Source: Carnegiea gigantea
Taxonomy: Eukaryota; Streptophyta; Magnoliopsida; Caryophyllales; Cactaceae
Direction of reading: 5' to 3'
DNA length: 64,000 nucleotides
Assembly: GCA_029747015.1 (NCBI GenBank)
Contig: JAKOGI010000436.1
Coordinates: 64,501-128,500 of the forward strand
Under the pieces are notes generated by a model. The model was not told the DNA's origin and did no database searches. It saw only the letters and a list, made by a program, of their open reading frames with translations. The position numbers and the translations under genes are program-made. Shown here in pieces: positions 44,561-55,600 of the stretch. Within the stretch, counting starts at the first letter, position 1. Each line of letters opens with the position of its first letter.

Positions 44561-46735
44561 TGCCTTTAAAATATTTGGAATCTCACATGTTTCAAATATT
44601 TTATTGATACTTACCTTATGAGAGGGTTTCAAAGAATCTTCTTTTATTAATATACTCTTGAGTTTTTGTAAATACTCTTTTCGTAATTCGGTATCTTGAA
44701 TTTGTTCAATTAAATCTAATAAAAATTCTTTTTCATTATTATTAGTAGTTATAACATTAATACACTTATAGCATAATCTTGAAGACTCATTACCTGATGA
44801 ATATTCGCTTGAATTACTTTCTAATTTATTAACATTATTGTCTTCATAATCAGAGGAGAATGATGGATTTTCTGATTGAATAGGCACATCTTTGAGTTCA
44901 AATAATGCAATTAATTTCTCTTGATTATCTGGATATTCGGCGTAGATTTCATTGAGTTTCTTTTTAACTTTACAATCTTTTTGCATAGTGACCTAATTTA
45001 CCACATTTATAACAAGTATTAGTATTATCGACTTTCTTTTTTAGAGTAGTCTTTTTAGGACATAAATTTTTGTAAATTGGCTTTCTTGTAGTATATTGTT
45101 TCTTCTTATTAATTTGAGTATTTCTTCGTTTCTTGACAGATGGAGCTTCTAACTTTGGAAGATAAAATGCTTCACAAAAAGAACCTAATTCTTTTCATTT
45201 AGCAGCTTTGTCTGTTGAATATCTCGCTTGTAGTTTTAATTCATTACATAATGAAATTTCTTCTTTTTTAATAAAACTTAATAATTGACCAAATGTAATT
45301 TGTTCGAATGGAATTGGTCCTTTACCAATGACTTCACTTAATTTATTGCTTATTCTTTGAGAAAATAAAGATGGTAATCTCGAAATAAATTTTGCTTTCC
45401 AATAAGGTTGACGACAGTTTTCTCTTTTTAATAGATACGTTAAAAATATAGCTTTGTACCAATTGTAATCTTCTAGGGTTGGACATTTTAAATTTGTTAA
45501 AAGAATATCTGTTGCAGTAGTAATATCTTTTGGACTTCCAAGAAAATTACTAACTATTGTATAAATTAATGTTTCTACATTATCTAGTTGTCCTTGAGAA
45601 TTAGTATGAGTTCTGATTTTATTACATTCTTCTTGAATATAATTCTCCCCCCTAATTTTTAAGTATACCAGTGAATCCAGAGGTTAATAAATCAAAAGCT
45701 TGTCAATCTGCTGCATGTTTAGTTGAATAGGCTGTACAAGTAATTAACATTCTTTGGAGTATTATAAATATTTCATGGTCACTACGACCATCAATATTAC
45801 ATTCATATATTGAATCACCAGCAAAGTTTTCAGTAATTATTGTTTTAGCACTTTCAAGGTGAAGATCTGGAGGGGTTTGCTTGGAATAATATGGAATTTC
45901 CTTTTTTATATATTTTATTAATATTTTGAAACTCATCATCTGATAGGGATAAATCTTTTTCTAAAATATTAACTGTATTGTTAATTGGATTGTGGGTTGA
46001 AGTTTCCGCTTCTTTTAGTTTTTCATCAATCTTGGAAATTAAAGAAGTGCTAGTATCTGGGAGTTCTAATTTATTTGAACGTCTTATTTTGAATAAGAGT
46101 TTTGCAATATCATTTAAAAAGTTTGGTTTATCCTTTTTAGAGCCATTAATGTCTAAATTTTCTAATTTTTCAGTTAATGAATCAATTTCTTATTTTTTAA
46201 CAATTGCTTCAACTTGAGTAGAGACCATATTAACTTGTTGAGGCACTGTATGTAATACTTGATTTGTATAATTATTTTGATGATATATCTTTTTAATATT
46301 ACTTTGAATTACTTGACTATTTTCTGTATCATTTCTACCTATTTTGAATGGAGTGGCTGGAATATTACCTACAAGAGTTTTTAAAATAATTTCTTCTAAT
46401 GGAGGAATAAAGGAAGTAATTATTTAACCATTTTTTAGTGTCCATTTTTTAGCAAAATTAATATTAGTATTTATTTCTTTGACTTGGAATGGGTCTGAAA
46501 GATTATTATCAGAGGCAAACATAGCTCACCAATTAAAGAAAGTAACACTGACTTGGTGTCTTTCCATGAATGAATACCATTTTTGCCTAATGAATGCTTG
46601 AGCATTTAAATCAAAGTGTGAAAGGAACCATTCTCTTTTGACCTTATTCTCTATTGAATTGAAATTTTGATGTAAGTAATCTTTGTTGATTTCAAAGAGT
46701 TTTGAAATAACATTAATTGAAGAAAATGATGGAGG
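44561..46735 (-). pseudogene. EPRV ORF1: coat-like region and zinc knuckle (segment 3)
   Basis: Carries the same coat-like region as segments 1, 4, 6 and 7. The knuckle (CYKCGKLGHYAK, about 44990-45020) loses its last Cys through a one-base insertion. An acidic segment and a coiled-coil-prone stretch (EFLLDLIEQIQDTELRKEYL) follow at 44570-44900. Many stops and shifts. Confidence 0.8.
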
Positions 46736-47107
46736 TTACATGGTTGAACATGTTGGGGAACCTATGGATGAAGTAGCTTCATTTATTGGCTCAGCTATTG
46801 GAGTTTTGTAATAAATTTTTTGAGTATCTTCAACTTTATTATTGTTTAAATAATCATAATTAGTAGACCTAGAAGGCATTGAATATGAAGTTCGAGGGAG
46901 TTCTATATTTTCTAAGGATTTTGAAGATAGACTACATTCTTTACTTGAATTAAATCTTATTAGTATTTTACCATTAGGCTCTTCTATTATTCGTTTAGGA
47001 ATTTTCCAATTAACTACATCAATTTGACAACTAACTTCCCTACTGTTAACCAAATTTAAGTTCTTACTATTACCTAAACTAAGACGATCTCTAACCCAAG
47101 AGGCCAT
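46736..47107 (-). pseudogene. EPRV ORF1 N-terminus, MP-less form (segment 3)
   Basis: 123 open codons starting MASWVRDRLSLGNSKN at the leader end, 181 nt from the primer site. After the shared start of about 40 residues it passes directly to IEEPNGKILIRFNSS and the Ser-rich post-movement-protein region. A TAA (Gln codon to stop) ends it. Confidence 0.83.
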
Positions 47108-47275
47108 ATGAGTTGCGTTTGAATACTTAGCTAGGACTTATGCACATTCTACCGGGACCACTGGGACCATCCCACCGGGACCATCTAACATACGGCTGAC
47201 CAACGGACTTAGTGGGACTGACCAACAGCTGGCCAACGCTAGCAATGGCTGGACACTAACTAAGGGTACTAACTT

Positions 47276-47288
47276 GACTCTGATACCA
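47276..47288 (-). promoter_or_regulatory. EPRV primer-binding site, tRNA-Met (segment 3)
   Basis: TGGTATCAGAGTC on the minus strand, one mismatch to the TGGTATCAGAGCC of segment 7. It lies 181 nt upstream of the ORF1 ATG. Confidence 0.85.
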
Positions 47289-47378
47289 GTTTAGCAGGAT
47301 CGACCTAGGTGGGCAATAGTTGAGGCCTAGATGTGGATTAATGCAGGGGAGCGGAGTAGCAAATTGATGTATTAACCT

Positions 47379-48530
47379 CTGGATTCACGAGTATATTCAA
47401 AAATTGATAGGAGAATTATATTCAAGAAGAGGAACGTAATAAAATTCGAACTCATACTAATTCTCAAGGACAACTAGATAATATAGAAACATTAATTTAT
47501 ACAATAGTTACTAATTTTTTTGGAAGTCCAAAAGATATTACTGCTGCAACAGATTTTTTTTTTAACAAATTTAAAATGTCCAACCCTCGAAGATTACAAT
47601 TGGTACAAAGATATATTTTTAACATATCTATTAAAAAGAGAAGACTGTCGTCAACCTTATTGGAAAGAAAATTTTATTTCAGGATTGGCATCTTTATTTT
47701 CTCAAAGAATATTCAATAAATTAAGTGAACTCATCGGTAAAGGCCCAATTCCATTCGAACAAATCACATTTGGTCAATTATTAAGTTTCATTAAAAAAGA
47801 AGGAATTTCATTATGTAATGAATTAAAACTACAAGCAAGATATTCAACAGATAAAGCTGCTAAATGAAAAGAATTAGGTTCTTTTTGTGAAGCATTTTGC
47901 CTTTCAAAGTTAGACGCTCCATCTGTCAAAAAACGAAGAAATACTCAAATTAGTAAGAAGAAACAATATACTACAAGAAAGCCAAATTACAAAAATTTAA
48001 GTCCTAAAAAGACTACTCCATAAAAGAAAGTCGATAATACTAATACTTGTTATACATGCGGTAAATTAGGTCACTATACAAAAAATTGTAAAGTCAAAAA
48101 GAAACTCAATGAAATATGTGCCGAATATCCGGACATTCAAAAGAAATTAATTGCATTATTTGAACTCAAAGATACGCCTACTCAATCAGAAAATTTATCG
48201 TCCTCCTCTGATTATGAAGACAATAATGTCAATGAATTAGAAAGTAATTCAAGTGAATATTCATCAAGTAATGAGTCCTCAAGATTATGCCATAAGTGTA
48301 TTAATGTTATAACTACTAGTAATAATGAAAAAGAATTTTTATTAGATTTAATTGAGCAAATTCAAGATACAGAATTAAGAAAAGAGTATTTATAAAAACT
48401 CAAGAGTATATTAATAAAAGAAGATTCTTTAAAACCCCATCAGAAGGTAAGTATCAATAAAATATTTGAAACGCGTGAGATTCCAAATATTTTAAAGGCA
48501 GTTAATATTCAAGACTTGAAAAACGAGGTT
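47379..48530 (+). pseudogene. EPRV ORF1: coat-like C-terminal part and zinc knuckle (segment 4, type B)
   Basis: Starts abruptly within the coat-like domain. The open piece 47520-47867 holds CPTLEDYNWYKDIFLTYLLK and KLSELIGKGPIPFEQITFGQ. The knuckle CYTCGKLGHYTKNC (about 48050-48092) is complete. The acidic segment and a coiled-coil-prone stretch follow. Several stops. Confidence 0.8.
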
Positions 48531-49140
48531 AATATATTAAAAGAACTAATTAAAAATTTATAGAAAGATTTATGTTCATTACAGACAAAAGATCTTAAAT
48601 TAAAAACAAGATTAACATTAATAGAAAATAGATCTTCTTCCTCAAACATTCAAATAGAAGATACTCCTACTGATCAACAATTTGTTTCAACTATTAATCA
48701 AATAAATTTTCAAAAATGGTATGTTCATATTACTCTTAAAATTAAAGACAGTTTTGAATTCAATACTATTGCACTCTTAGATAGTAGTGCAGATCAAAAT
48801 TGTATACAAGAAGGATTAATTCCCTCAATATATTATAAAAAGACAAAAGAACGACTCCATAGTACTAATGGCATGGCATTATAAATTAAGTATAAATTAT
48901 CAAATGCTTACATCTGCAATCAGGGATATTGTTTGAAAAACTTATTTATTTTAGTACAAGATTTAGGTCCAGAAGTTATTCTTCGAGCTCCTTTTATTAC
49001 TCAAATCTATCTATTTAAAGTAGATCAAATTGGTGTGCATACAGAAATTATGGGAACTACAATATTGTTCACATTTGTTACCCCTGTTTATCAAGAAGAT
49101 TTAACTTTATTACAAAACACCTCAATATCAAGACAAATCA
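48531..49140 (+). pseudogene. EPRV ORF1: aspartic protease (segment 4)
   Basis: The active site reads LLDSSADQNC near 48780, with Ser replacing the Gly of DSG, so activity would be impaired. The second half of the fold (EVILRAPFITQIYLFKVDQI) is in the open piece that starts at 48933. Confidence 0.82.
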
Positions 49141-49436
49141 ATGTAATTGAATGTAATAATCCAAAAAATTGGTATAAATTAGAGAAACTTGAACTCATGA
49201 AACGACTCGATAACGATCAAAACGAATTACAAGAAATTAATCAACAACTAGAAGAATTAAGCATTGGCCTACGCAATCATGTTGCATCAACAAAGTTCAA
49301 TGAATTTTATACAAAATGGTTGCATAATTATTATCAATTAGTGTGCCAGCATCGTGATCTAGAAAAGACCATAGAATATTGGAAAACTAATCTTAGAATA
49401 CTCAATACCTGCATAGGCCAATATCAAATCATATAG
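49141..49436 (+). pseudogene. EPRV type-B coiled-coil segment in place of RT
   Basis: Directly after the protease, where type-A copies have the RT linker, this copy reads ECNNPKNWYKLEKLELMKRL, DNDQNELQEINQQLEELSIG and WLHNYYQLVCQHRDLEKTIE and ends at a TAG. The heptad pattern suggests a coiled coil. The same segment occurs in segment 6 (54932-55130), so it is a stable variant, not a private rearrangement. Function unknown; no homologue recognised. Confidence 0.75.
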
Positions 49437-49450
49437 CCTCAACCCATTCA

Positions 49451-50340
49451 ATGCAAAGTAAAATATTTTCACAAACTATCTTCAAAAGTTTTGAAACAAA
49501 AAAGTTTACTACGAATTTTTCCCTTTCTGACAACAACCATAATTTATTTTTAGTTATCAACCATTCAAACTTCATCATGAATACTCAAACCCATCCTACC
49601 TATGCAAATTCTGTTCCAAGTCAATTCCAAATTTCACATACTGAAGAACTTCCTCAGACCTCGATTCAACATCCTTCATCTTCTACTCAAATGCCTTCTT
49701 CTGAATTATCAGAACATTTCTATACAAGTCTCACCATGAACGACAACAACCAAAACTCACAAGTATTCAATGGCTCCAATTTCATACAAGTAACAAATTT
49801 TCCACATGAACCGCTCCTATTCTATCGTCGTGACCATGAACTCTACTATACATTGTTCTATGGGCCACGATACAATGAAAATGCTATCTTCATTGATTAT
49901 CAAGAATGGTACAATTCCTCTAAAGTATCATTTTACAGTTATCTCAAACTTATCAAAACTTATCAAACCCTTGTTCAAGATGTTAACAATCATCTGGTTC
50001 TTATCATTATGCCCACTAGGTATATTAATTATTTCAAATGGTTCCACAGACAGCTTGAATATTGGACAGCTTTTAAACCTCATATTTTCAAATTTATGTC
50101 AGAAGTATTCCCCAATGTTCACATTTGTCTAGTTGATCAAAGTCATACTAAAATCCTCATACCATTACAGTATCCATTCCAAATCGATGCTTTCTGTCTT
50201 GTTCACACAAAATATGGCCTACGTTGCAAATTTCTATAAGATGATTACTTCCATTTTCATTACTAATCCCCATCTACTACAAATCAAATTCATTCTCATC
50301 CTCAGCTCATTCAAATTATGACCCCTGTAGTGGTCCTTAT
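49451..50340 (+). pseudogene. EPRV ORF2, short version (segment 4, type B)
   Basis: An open frame of 262 codons; the likely start is the ATG at 49577 (MNTQTHPTYANSVPSQ), identical in its first 15 residues to the long ORF2. A Ser/Pro-rich region, then an aromatic region (FPHEPLLFYRRDHELYYTLF, YINYFKWFHRQLEYWTAFKP) and CLVHTKYGLRCKFL before the stop at 50239. The conserved tail ending AQDPYDY follows in another frame at about 50284-50365. No fold recognised. The shared start and tail with a different core are its key features. Confidence 0.7.
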
Positions 50341-51653
50341 GCTCAAGATCCTTATGACTATTGAGTAAATTTTCTACTCCTAGTTGTTATTCCCAAAAAA
50401 AAAAAGTAAACAAAACAACAAAAATCAAGAAAAGAGCCTGTAAAGGCCTTGACCTTTGGCAAAAGTAAGGACCATTTTCTCTTTACGCAGTTTTTCTTTT
50501 GTAGGATTCCATCATTTTCCACTCCACCCAATCTCAAGGCCCCAGGAGGGGATCTCCATGATCATTCAAGCCAGCAGTTCATTCAAGCCAGCACTATCCA
50601 AGTTCTAAAGTTCAGATCAATGTCCACGTTGCCAAGTTCAATTCACAAAAATCAAAGATCAATTCAATGTCCACGTTGCATTTCCAACAAGAGCAAGACA
50701 AAAAAGATGTCTAGCAATTATTAAGGCAATTTAACGTATCAACACTCAATTCAATCATGCCTTATCAAGACAATGACTCATCAAGACAGGCAATGACTCA
50801 ACATGGCAAGTAATTATGCAAGGCCATGACTCATCATCATGTCAACATCGAAGACAATGACTCAACACGACAAGTAATTATGTAAGGTCATGACTCATCA
50901 TCATGTCAACATCAAAGGCAATGACACATTCCGACAAACAGTTCAAGTCATCAGAACAATTATTCAAGCATACTGTTCACGATAGCTTACCTAAACACCG
51001 TTCGAGACTGCTTATCAAAGCAATTATTCAAGAATTTGTTTAAGAAGATAGCTCATCAGAGTAATTATTCAAGAATACTGTTCAAGAAGACAGGTCATCA
51101 GAATACTGTTCAAAATAGATAATAATTTAAGAACAGTCCAAGGTTCATTATTATTCAGCACTGTTTCACTTTTGATGTGGTTCCAGTGCAAGTTCAACAC
51201 GAAGCAGCAATAATTCAAGATTGTCGGCAAAAGTTATCAACACAAGATTCAATCTTTATCGTCCACTTGTACACATTTAATTCCATATTGTATTCTATAA
51301 ATAGATACTCCATGGCGTTGTATTAGGCAGAATGCAAAATCGTGTAATTTGCAAAATCACTACAAGCCTTTCTCCTCCTTCTCTCAAAAGGCCTTCTCCA
51401 TAATATCTTGTACTCCATCACCATAAGCTTTGATTCAAAAGCCTTGTATCAAGTTTTATCAATTCAAATCAAAGTAAGTTTTCATTCATCTGCTCTGTTT
51501 ATTTCAATTTCAATTTCGTTATTTCCAATTTTATTTTAATTATCGTTTCAAAATTATACTTTATATAACATCAATTTGCTACTCCGCTCCCCTCCTGCAT
51601 TAATCCACATCTAGGCCCTAACTATTGCCCACCTAGGCCGACCCTATCCCTCC
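50341..51653 (+). promoter_or_regulatory. EPRV intergenic promoter region (segment 4)
   Basis: An A-rich tract and a slightly mutated palindrome (50440-50457) open the region. Five perfect TGACTCA sites stand at 50774, 50794, 50827, 50858 and 50891. Repeated 'attattcaagaatactgttc' motifs follow, then the TATA box TATAAATAG at 51296-51304 and the leader upstream part. About 358 bp separate the TATA box from the primer-site remnant at 51654-51660 (TGGTATC). Confidence 0.75.
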
Positions 51654-51660
51654 TGGTATC

Positions 51661-52750
51661 CAAGACCAGAAGTCCAGATCAATGTTCACGTTGCCAAGTT
51701 CAATTCCAAAAATCAAAGATCAATTCAATGTACAAGATGTCCAACGAAGGCTAGCAATTCAATATCTACGAAGATCGAGTTAAAATTGATGTCTAGCAAT
51801 TATTAAGGCAATTCAACGTGTTAACACTCAATTCAATAATGCCTTATCAAGACAATGACTCATTAAGACAGGCAATGACTCAACAGGACAAGTAATTATG
51901 CAACGGCATAACTCATTAACTTGTCAACATCAAGGGTAATGACTCATCAAAACAGACAATGACTCAACACAGCAAGTAATTATACAAGGCCATGACTCAC
52001 CATCATCAAATGTAATGACTCATCGCTACAAAATAGTTCAAGTCATCTGAACAATTATTCAAGCGTACTGTTCACGACAGCTTATCTAAACATTGTTCGG
52101 GACATCTCATCAAAGCAATTATTCAAGAATACTGTTCAAGACGACAACTCATCAGAGTAATTATTCAAGAATATTGTTCAAGAAGACAGCTCATCAGAAT
52201 ACTGTTCAAAAAGGATAATAATTCAAGAACAGTCCAAGATTCATTATTACTCAGCACTGTTTCACTTTTGACGTGGTTCAAGTCCAAGTTCAACACAAAG
52301 CAGCAATAATTCAAGATTGTCGGTAAAAATTATCAACACAAGATTCAATCTTTGTCGTCCACTTGTGCACATTTAATTCCATCTTGTATTCTATAAATAG
52401 ATACTCAATAGCATTGTACTAGGCATCATGTGATCGACAAGATTAAAATCACAACACAATCACTGCTAACCTCCTCCTTCCCCCAAAAAAACCTTCTCCA
52501 TATCCCTTGTATTCCATCACAAAGAGCTTCGATTCAAATCCTTGTATCAAGTTTTATCAATTCAATCAAAGTAAGTTTTTATTCATCTGCTTTGTTTATT
52601 TCAATTTCGATTTTGTTATTGCCAATTTCGTTTTAATTATTATTTCAAAATTGTACTTTGCATAACATCAATTTGCTACTCCGCTCCCCTGTTGCATTAA
52701 TCCACATCTAAGGCCTAACTATTGCCCGCCTATGTCGATCCTATCCATCC
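51661..52750 (+). promoter_or_regulatory. EPRV intergenic promoter region, second tandem copy (segment 5)
   Basis: A direct repeat of 50600-51653, slightly diverged. Six TGACTCA sites at 51856, 51876, 51940, 51960, 51993 and 52016; TATA box at 52392-52400; then the primer site. Two promoter regions thus stand in line before the movement-protein copy. Confidence 0.78.
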
Positions 52751-52763
52751 TGGTATCTGAGTC
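52751..52763 (+). promoter_or_regulatory. EPRV primer-binding site, tRNA-Met (segment 5)
   Basis: TGGTATCTGAGTC, two mismatches to the consensus of the other copies, 359 bp after the TATA box and 180 nt before the ORF1 ATG. Confidence 0.82.
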
Positions 52764-52930
52764 AAGTTAGTACCCTTAGTTAGTGTCTAGTCGTTGCTAG
52801 CGTTGGTTAGCTGTTGGCCAGCCCTAGTAAGTCCGTTGGTCAGCCGTGGTTAGGTGGTCCCGGTGGGGTGGTTCCAGTGGTCCCGGTAGAATGTGCATGA
52901 CTCCTAGCTAAGTGTTCAAACGTAACTCAT

Positions 52931-53706
52931 ATGACCTATTGGGTTAGAGATCGTCTTAGTTTAGGCAGTAGTAAGAACTCAAATGTGGTTAGCAGTAGGG
53001 AAGTTAGTTGTCAAATTGATGTAGCTAATTGGACAATTCCTAAGCAAAAGATAGAAACAATTTATCAAATAGGTAAGTTCGATTTTAATAGTGCTTTATC
53101 AATAAAAGATCATGAAGAAACATTTAGTATAGACAAAGAATTTCAAACTATTAAATTAGTTTCAAAAGTAGCAATCAAAAATTATCAAGAGAAATATCAA
53201 TACATTCATTTTGGCATGATTTAAATAGCGCTCAAACCTTTAACAAGATTAGGATTAGATTGTCCTATATTCATGGCCCTAAAAGACAATAGATTAATAC
53301 GTTACAAAGATTCGTTATTAGCCATGATTCAAACTAATATTTGCAATGGTTCCATATATTTTAATTGTTGTCCAAATTATTCAGTAGATTAAAATGACCC
53401 TTGGATTATGGATACCGTAGCGTTAGATATCCATCTTCCTAATATCCAAAACGATTTAAAGGTTCAATTTCGTGAGCTTTCAAGAAATTTTGCTATTACT
53501 TACAGAGTATATTTCAAATTACTATCATCCCAACTTAATCCAAAATGTCTATTAAAACCTACTTTAGATGAAACCATATTATTAAAGGCTGAATCAGATA
53601 ATATTAATACCTTTACTCCTAAGTTATTAAAATGGAATGAAATTACTATTCCCCAAGAATTTATTATTCAAAATACTAGACTACAAAGAAATATTGCTAC
53701 CTTGAA
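52931..53706 (+). pseudogene. EPRV ORF1 N-terminus with movement-protein domain (segment 5, type C)
   Basis: Starts with the same 40 or so residues as the other copies (WVRDRLSLGSSKNSNV), but continues into a 30K-superfamily-type movement protein: IYQIGKFDFNSALSI, KNYQEKYQYIHFGMI, ALKPLTRLGLDCPIF, MDTVALDIHLPNIQNDLKVQ and RNFAITYRVYFKLLSSQL. In caulimovirids such a protein moves virus between cells through plasmodesmata. Two in-frame stops interrupt it, near 53223 and 53390. It is the only copy of this domain in the window. It breaks off at about 53706 into opposite-strand intergenic sequence. Confidence 0.82.
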
Positions 53707-53935
53707 TTGCTTGCTTGAATGATCATGGGAGATCCCCTCCCGGGGCCTTGGGATTGGGTGGTGTGGAAAAGAATGGAATCTTGCAAAAGAAAAACTACAT
53801 CAAGGGATAATGGCCCTTACTTTTACCAAAGGTCAAGACCTTTACGGGCTCTTTTCTTGTTTTGTTTCCTTTTTTTTTTTGAATGACGACTAGGAGTAGA
53901 AAATCTACTCAATAGTCATAAAGATCTTGAGCGCA
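53707..53935 (-). promoter_or_regulatory. EPRV intergenic region, upstream part (segment 6)
   Basis: Contains the conserved 'gatcatgggagatcccc' block, the slightly mutated palindrome (53827-53844) and the A-rich tract on the minus strand. The promoter proper is absent, cut at the joint with segment 5. Confidence 0.75.
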
Positions 53936-54822
53936 AGGACCACCACAGGGGTCATAAGTTGAATGAGCTGAGGATGAGAATGAATTTGATTTGTAGTAGA
54001 CGGGGATTAGTAGCGAAAATAGAAGCAATCATCTTGTAGAAATTTGCAACGTAGGCCATATTTTGTATGAACAAGACAGGAAGCATCGATTTGGAATAGA
54101 TACTGTAATGGTATGAGGACTTGAGTATGACTTTAATCAACTGAACAAATGTGAACATCGGGGAATACTTTTGACACAAATTTGAAAATATGAGGTTCAA
54201 AAGTTGTCCAATATTCAGGCTGTCTATGAAACCATTTGAAATAATTAATATACCCAGTGGGCATAACGATAAGAACCAGATGATTGTTAACATCTTGGAC
54301 AAGGGTTTGATAAGCTTTAATAAGTTTGAGATAACTGCAAAATGATACTTCAAAGGAATTGTACCATTTTTAATCATTAATAAAGATAGCATTTTCATTG
54401 TATCATGGCCCATAGAACGATGTATAGTAGAGTTCATGGTCACAAAGATAGAATAGGAGCGGTTCATGTGGAAAATTTGTTAGTTGTATGAAATTGGAGT
54501 TATTGAATACCTGTGAGTTTTGGCCGTTGTCGTTCCTGGTGAGACCTGTGTGGAAATGTTCTGATAATTCAAAAGAAGGTATTTGAGTGGAAGATGAAGG
54601 ATGTTGGATTGAGGTCTGAGGAAGTTCTTCAGTATGTGAAATTTGGAATTGATTTGGAACAGAATTTGCATAGGTAGGATGGGTTTGAGTATTCATGATG
54701 AAGTTTGAATTGCTGATAATTGGGAATAAATTATGGTTGTTGTCAAAAAGGGAAAATTCATAGTAAAATTTTTTCATTTCAAAACTTTTGAAGTTAGTTT
54801 TTGAAAATATTTTACTCCACAT
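53936..54822 (-). pseudogene. EPRV ORF2, short version (segment 6, type B)
   Basis: Same protein as at 49451-50340: likely ATG at 54696 (MNTQTHPTYANSVPNQ), a Ser-rich region, then FPHEPLLFYLCDHELYYTSF. A TGA (Arg codon to stop) at 54403 cuts it; the rest continues in the same frame to about 54010. The AQD-LYDY tail follows in another frame, as in segment 4. An open stretch in a different frame at 53952-54467 overlaps it and is a shadow. Confidence 0.7.
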
Positions 54823-55130
54823 TGAATGGGTTGAGGCTATATGAGTTGATATTGGCTTATGCAGGTATTGAGTATTCTAAGATTGGTTTTCCAATAATCG
54901 ACTGTCCTTTCTAGATCCTGACGCTGACACACTAATTGATAATAATTATGCAACCGTTTTGTAATATGTTGCGTAGGCTAAAGTTTAATTCTTCTAGTTG
55001 TTGATTTATTTCTTGTAATTCTTTTTGATCATTATCGAGTCGTTTCATGACTTCAAGTTTTTCTAATTTATACCAATATTTTGGATTATTACATTCAATT
55101 ATATTGATTTGTCTTAATATTGAGGCGTTT
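54823..55130 (-). pseudogene. EPRV type-B coiled-coil segment (segment 6)
   Basis: Second copy of the segment at 49141-49436: ECNNPKYWYKLEKLEVMKRL and DNDQKELQEINQQLEELNFS. Placed between protease and ORF2 as in segment 4. A shift near 54950 breaks it. Confidence 0.72.
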
Positions 55131-55600
55131 TGTAATAATGATAAATCTTCTTGATAAACAGGAGTGACAAATTTGAACATATTGTAGTTTCTATAATTTC
55201 TGTATACACACCGATTTGATCTACTTTAAATGGATAAATTTGAGTAATAAAAGGAGTTCCAAGAATAACTTCTTGACCTAAATCTCGTACTAAAATAAAT
55301 GAGCTTTTGAAACAATATCCCTGATTGCAGATGTAAGCATTTGATAATTTATACTTAATTTGTAATGCCATGCCGTTAGCACTATGGAGTCTTTCTTTTG
55401 TCTTTTCATAATATATTGAGGGAATTAATCCTTCCTATATACAATTTTGATCTGCACCACTATCTAAGAGTGCAATAGTATTGAATTCAAAACTATCCTT
55501 AATTTTAAGAGTAATATGAATATACCATTTTTGAAAATTTATTTGATTAATAGTTGAAACAAATTGTTAATCAGTAGGAGTATCTTCTGTTTGAATGTTT
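55114..55600 (-). pseudogene. EPRV ORF1: aspartic protease (segment 6)
   Basis: The active site DSGADQNC is intact near 55450, and EVILGTPFITQIYPFKVDQI follows in the open piece 55114-55371. One shift lies just before the coiled-coil segment. Confidence 0.82.

Larger units (their letters stand above)
40859..47378 (-). mobile_element. EPRV segment 3: near-complete type-A unit with terminal redundancy
   Basis: Read on the minus strand: leader upstream part (47289-47378), primer site, leader, ORF1 (47107 down to about 42439), conserved tail, intergenic region with promoter, and again the leader upstream part (40859-40960). The same stretch of about 80 bp therefore stands at both ends, as expected from a linear copy of a circular genome of about 6.4 kb. 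This is the most complete unit in the window. Confidence 0.85.

Noticed and set aside
53071..53078. Perfect 5' splice-site consensus AGGTAAGT near the start of the movement-protein region, considered as the donor that creates the MP-less joint by splicing.
   Set aside because: The MP-less copies diverge from this copy about 15 nt before the site, so the joint does not coincide with it. No matching acceptor can be shown in the window.
53952..54467. Open frame of 171 codons on the minus strand, with a parallel one at 49806-50132.
   Set aside because: Both overlap the short ORF2 in another frame. Similarity between the two follows from the shared DNA.
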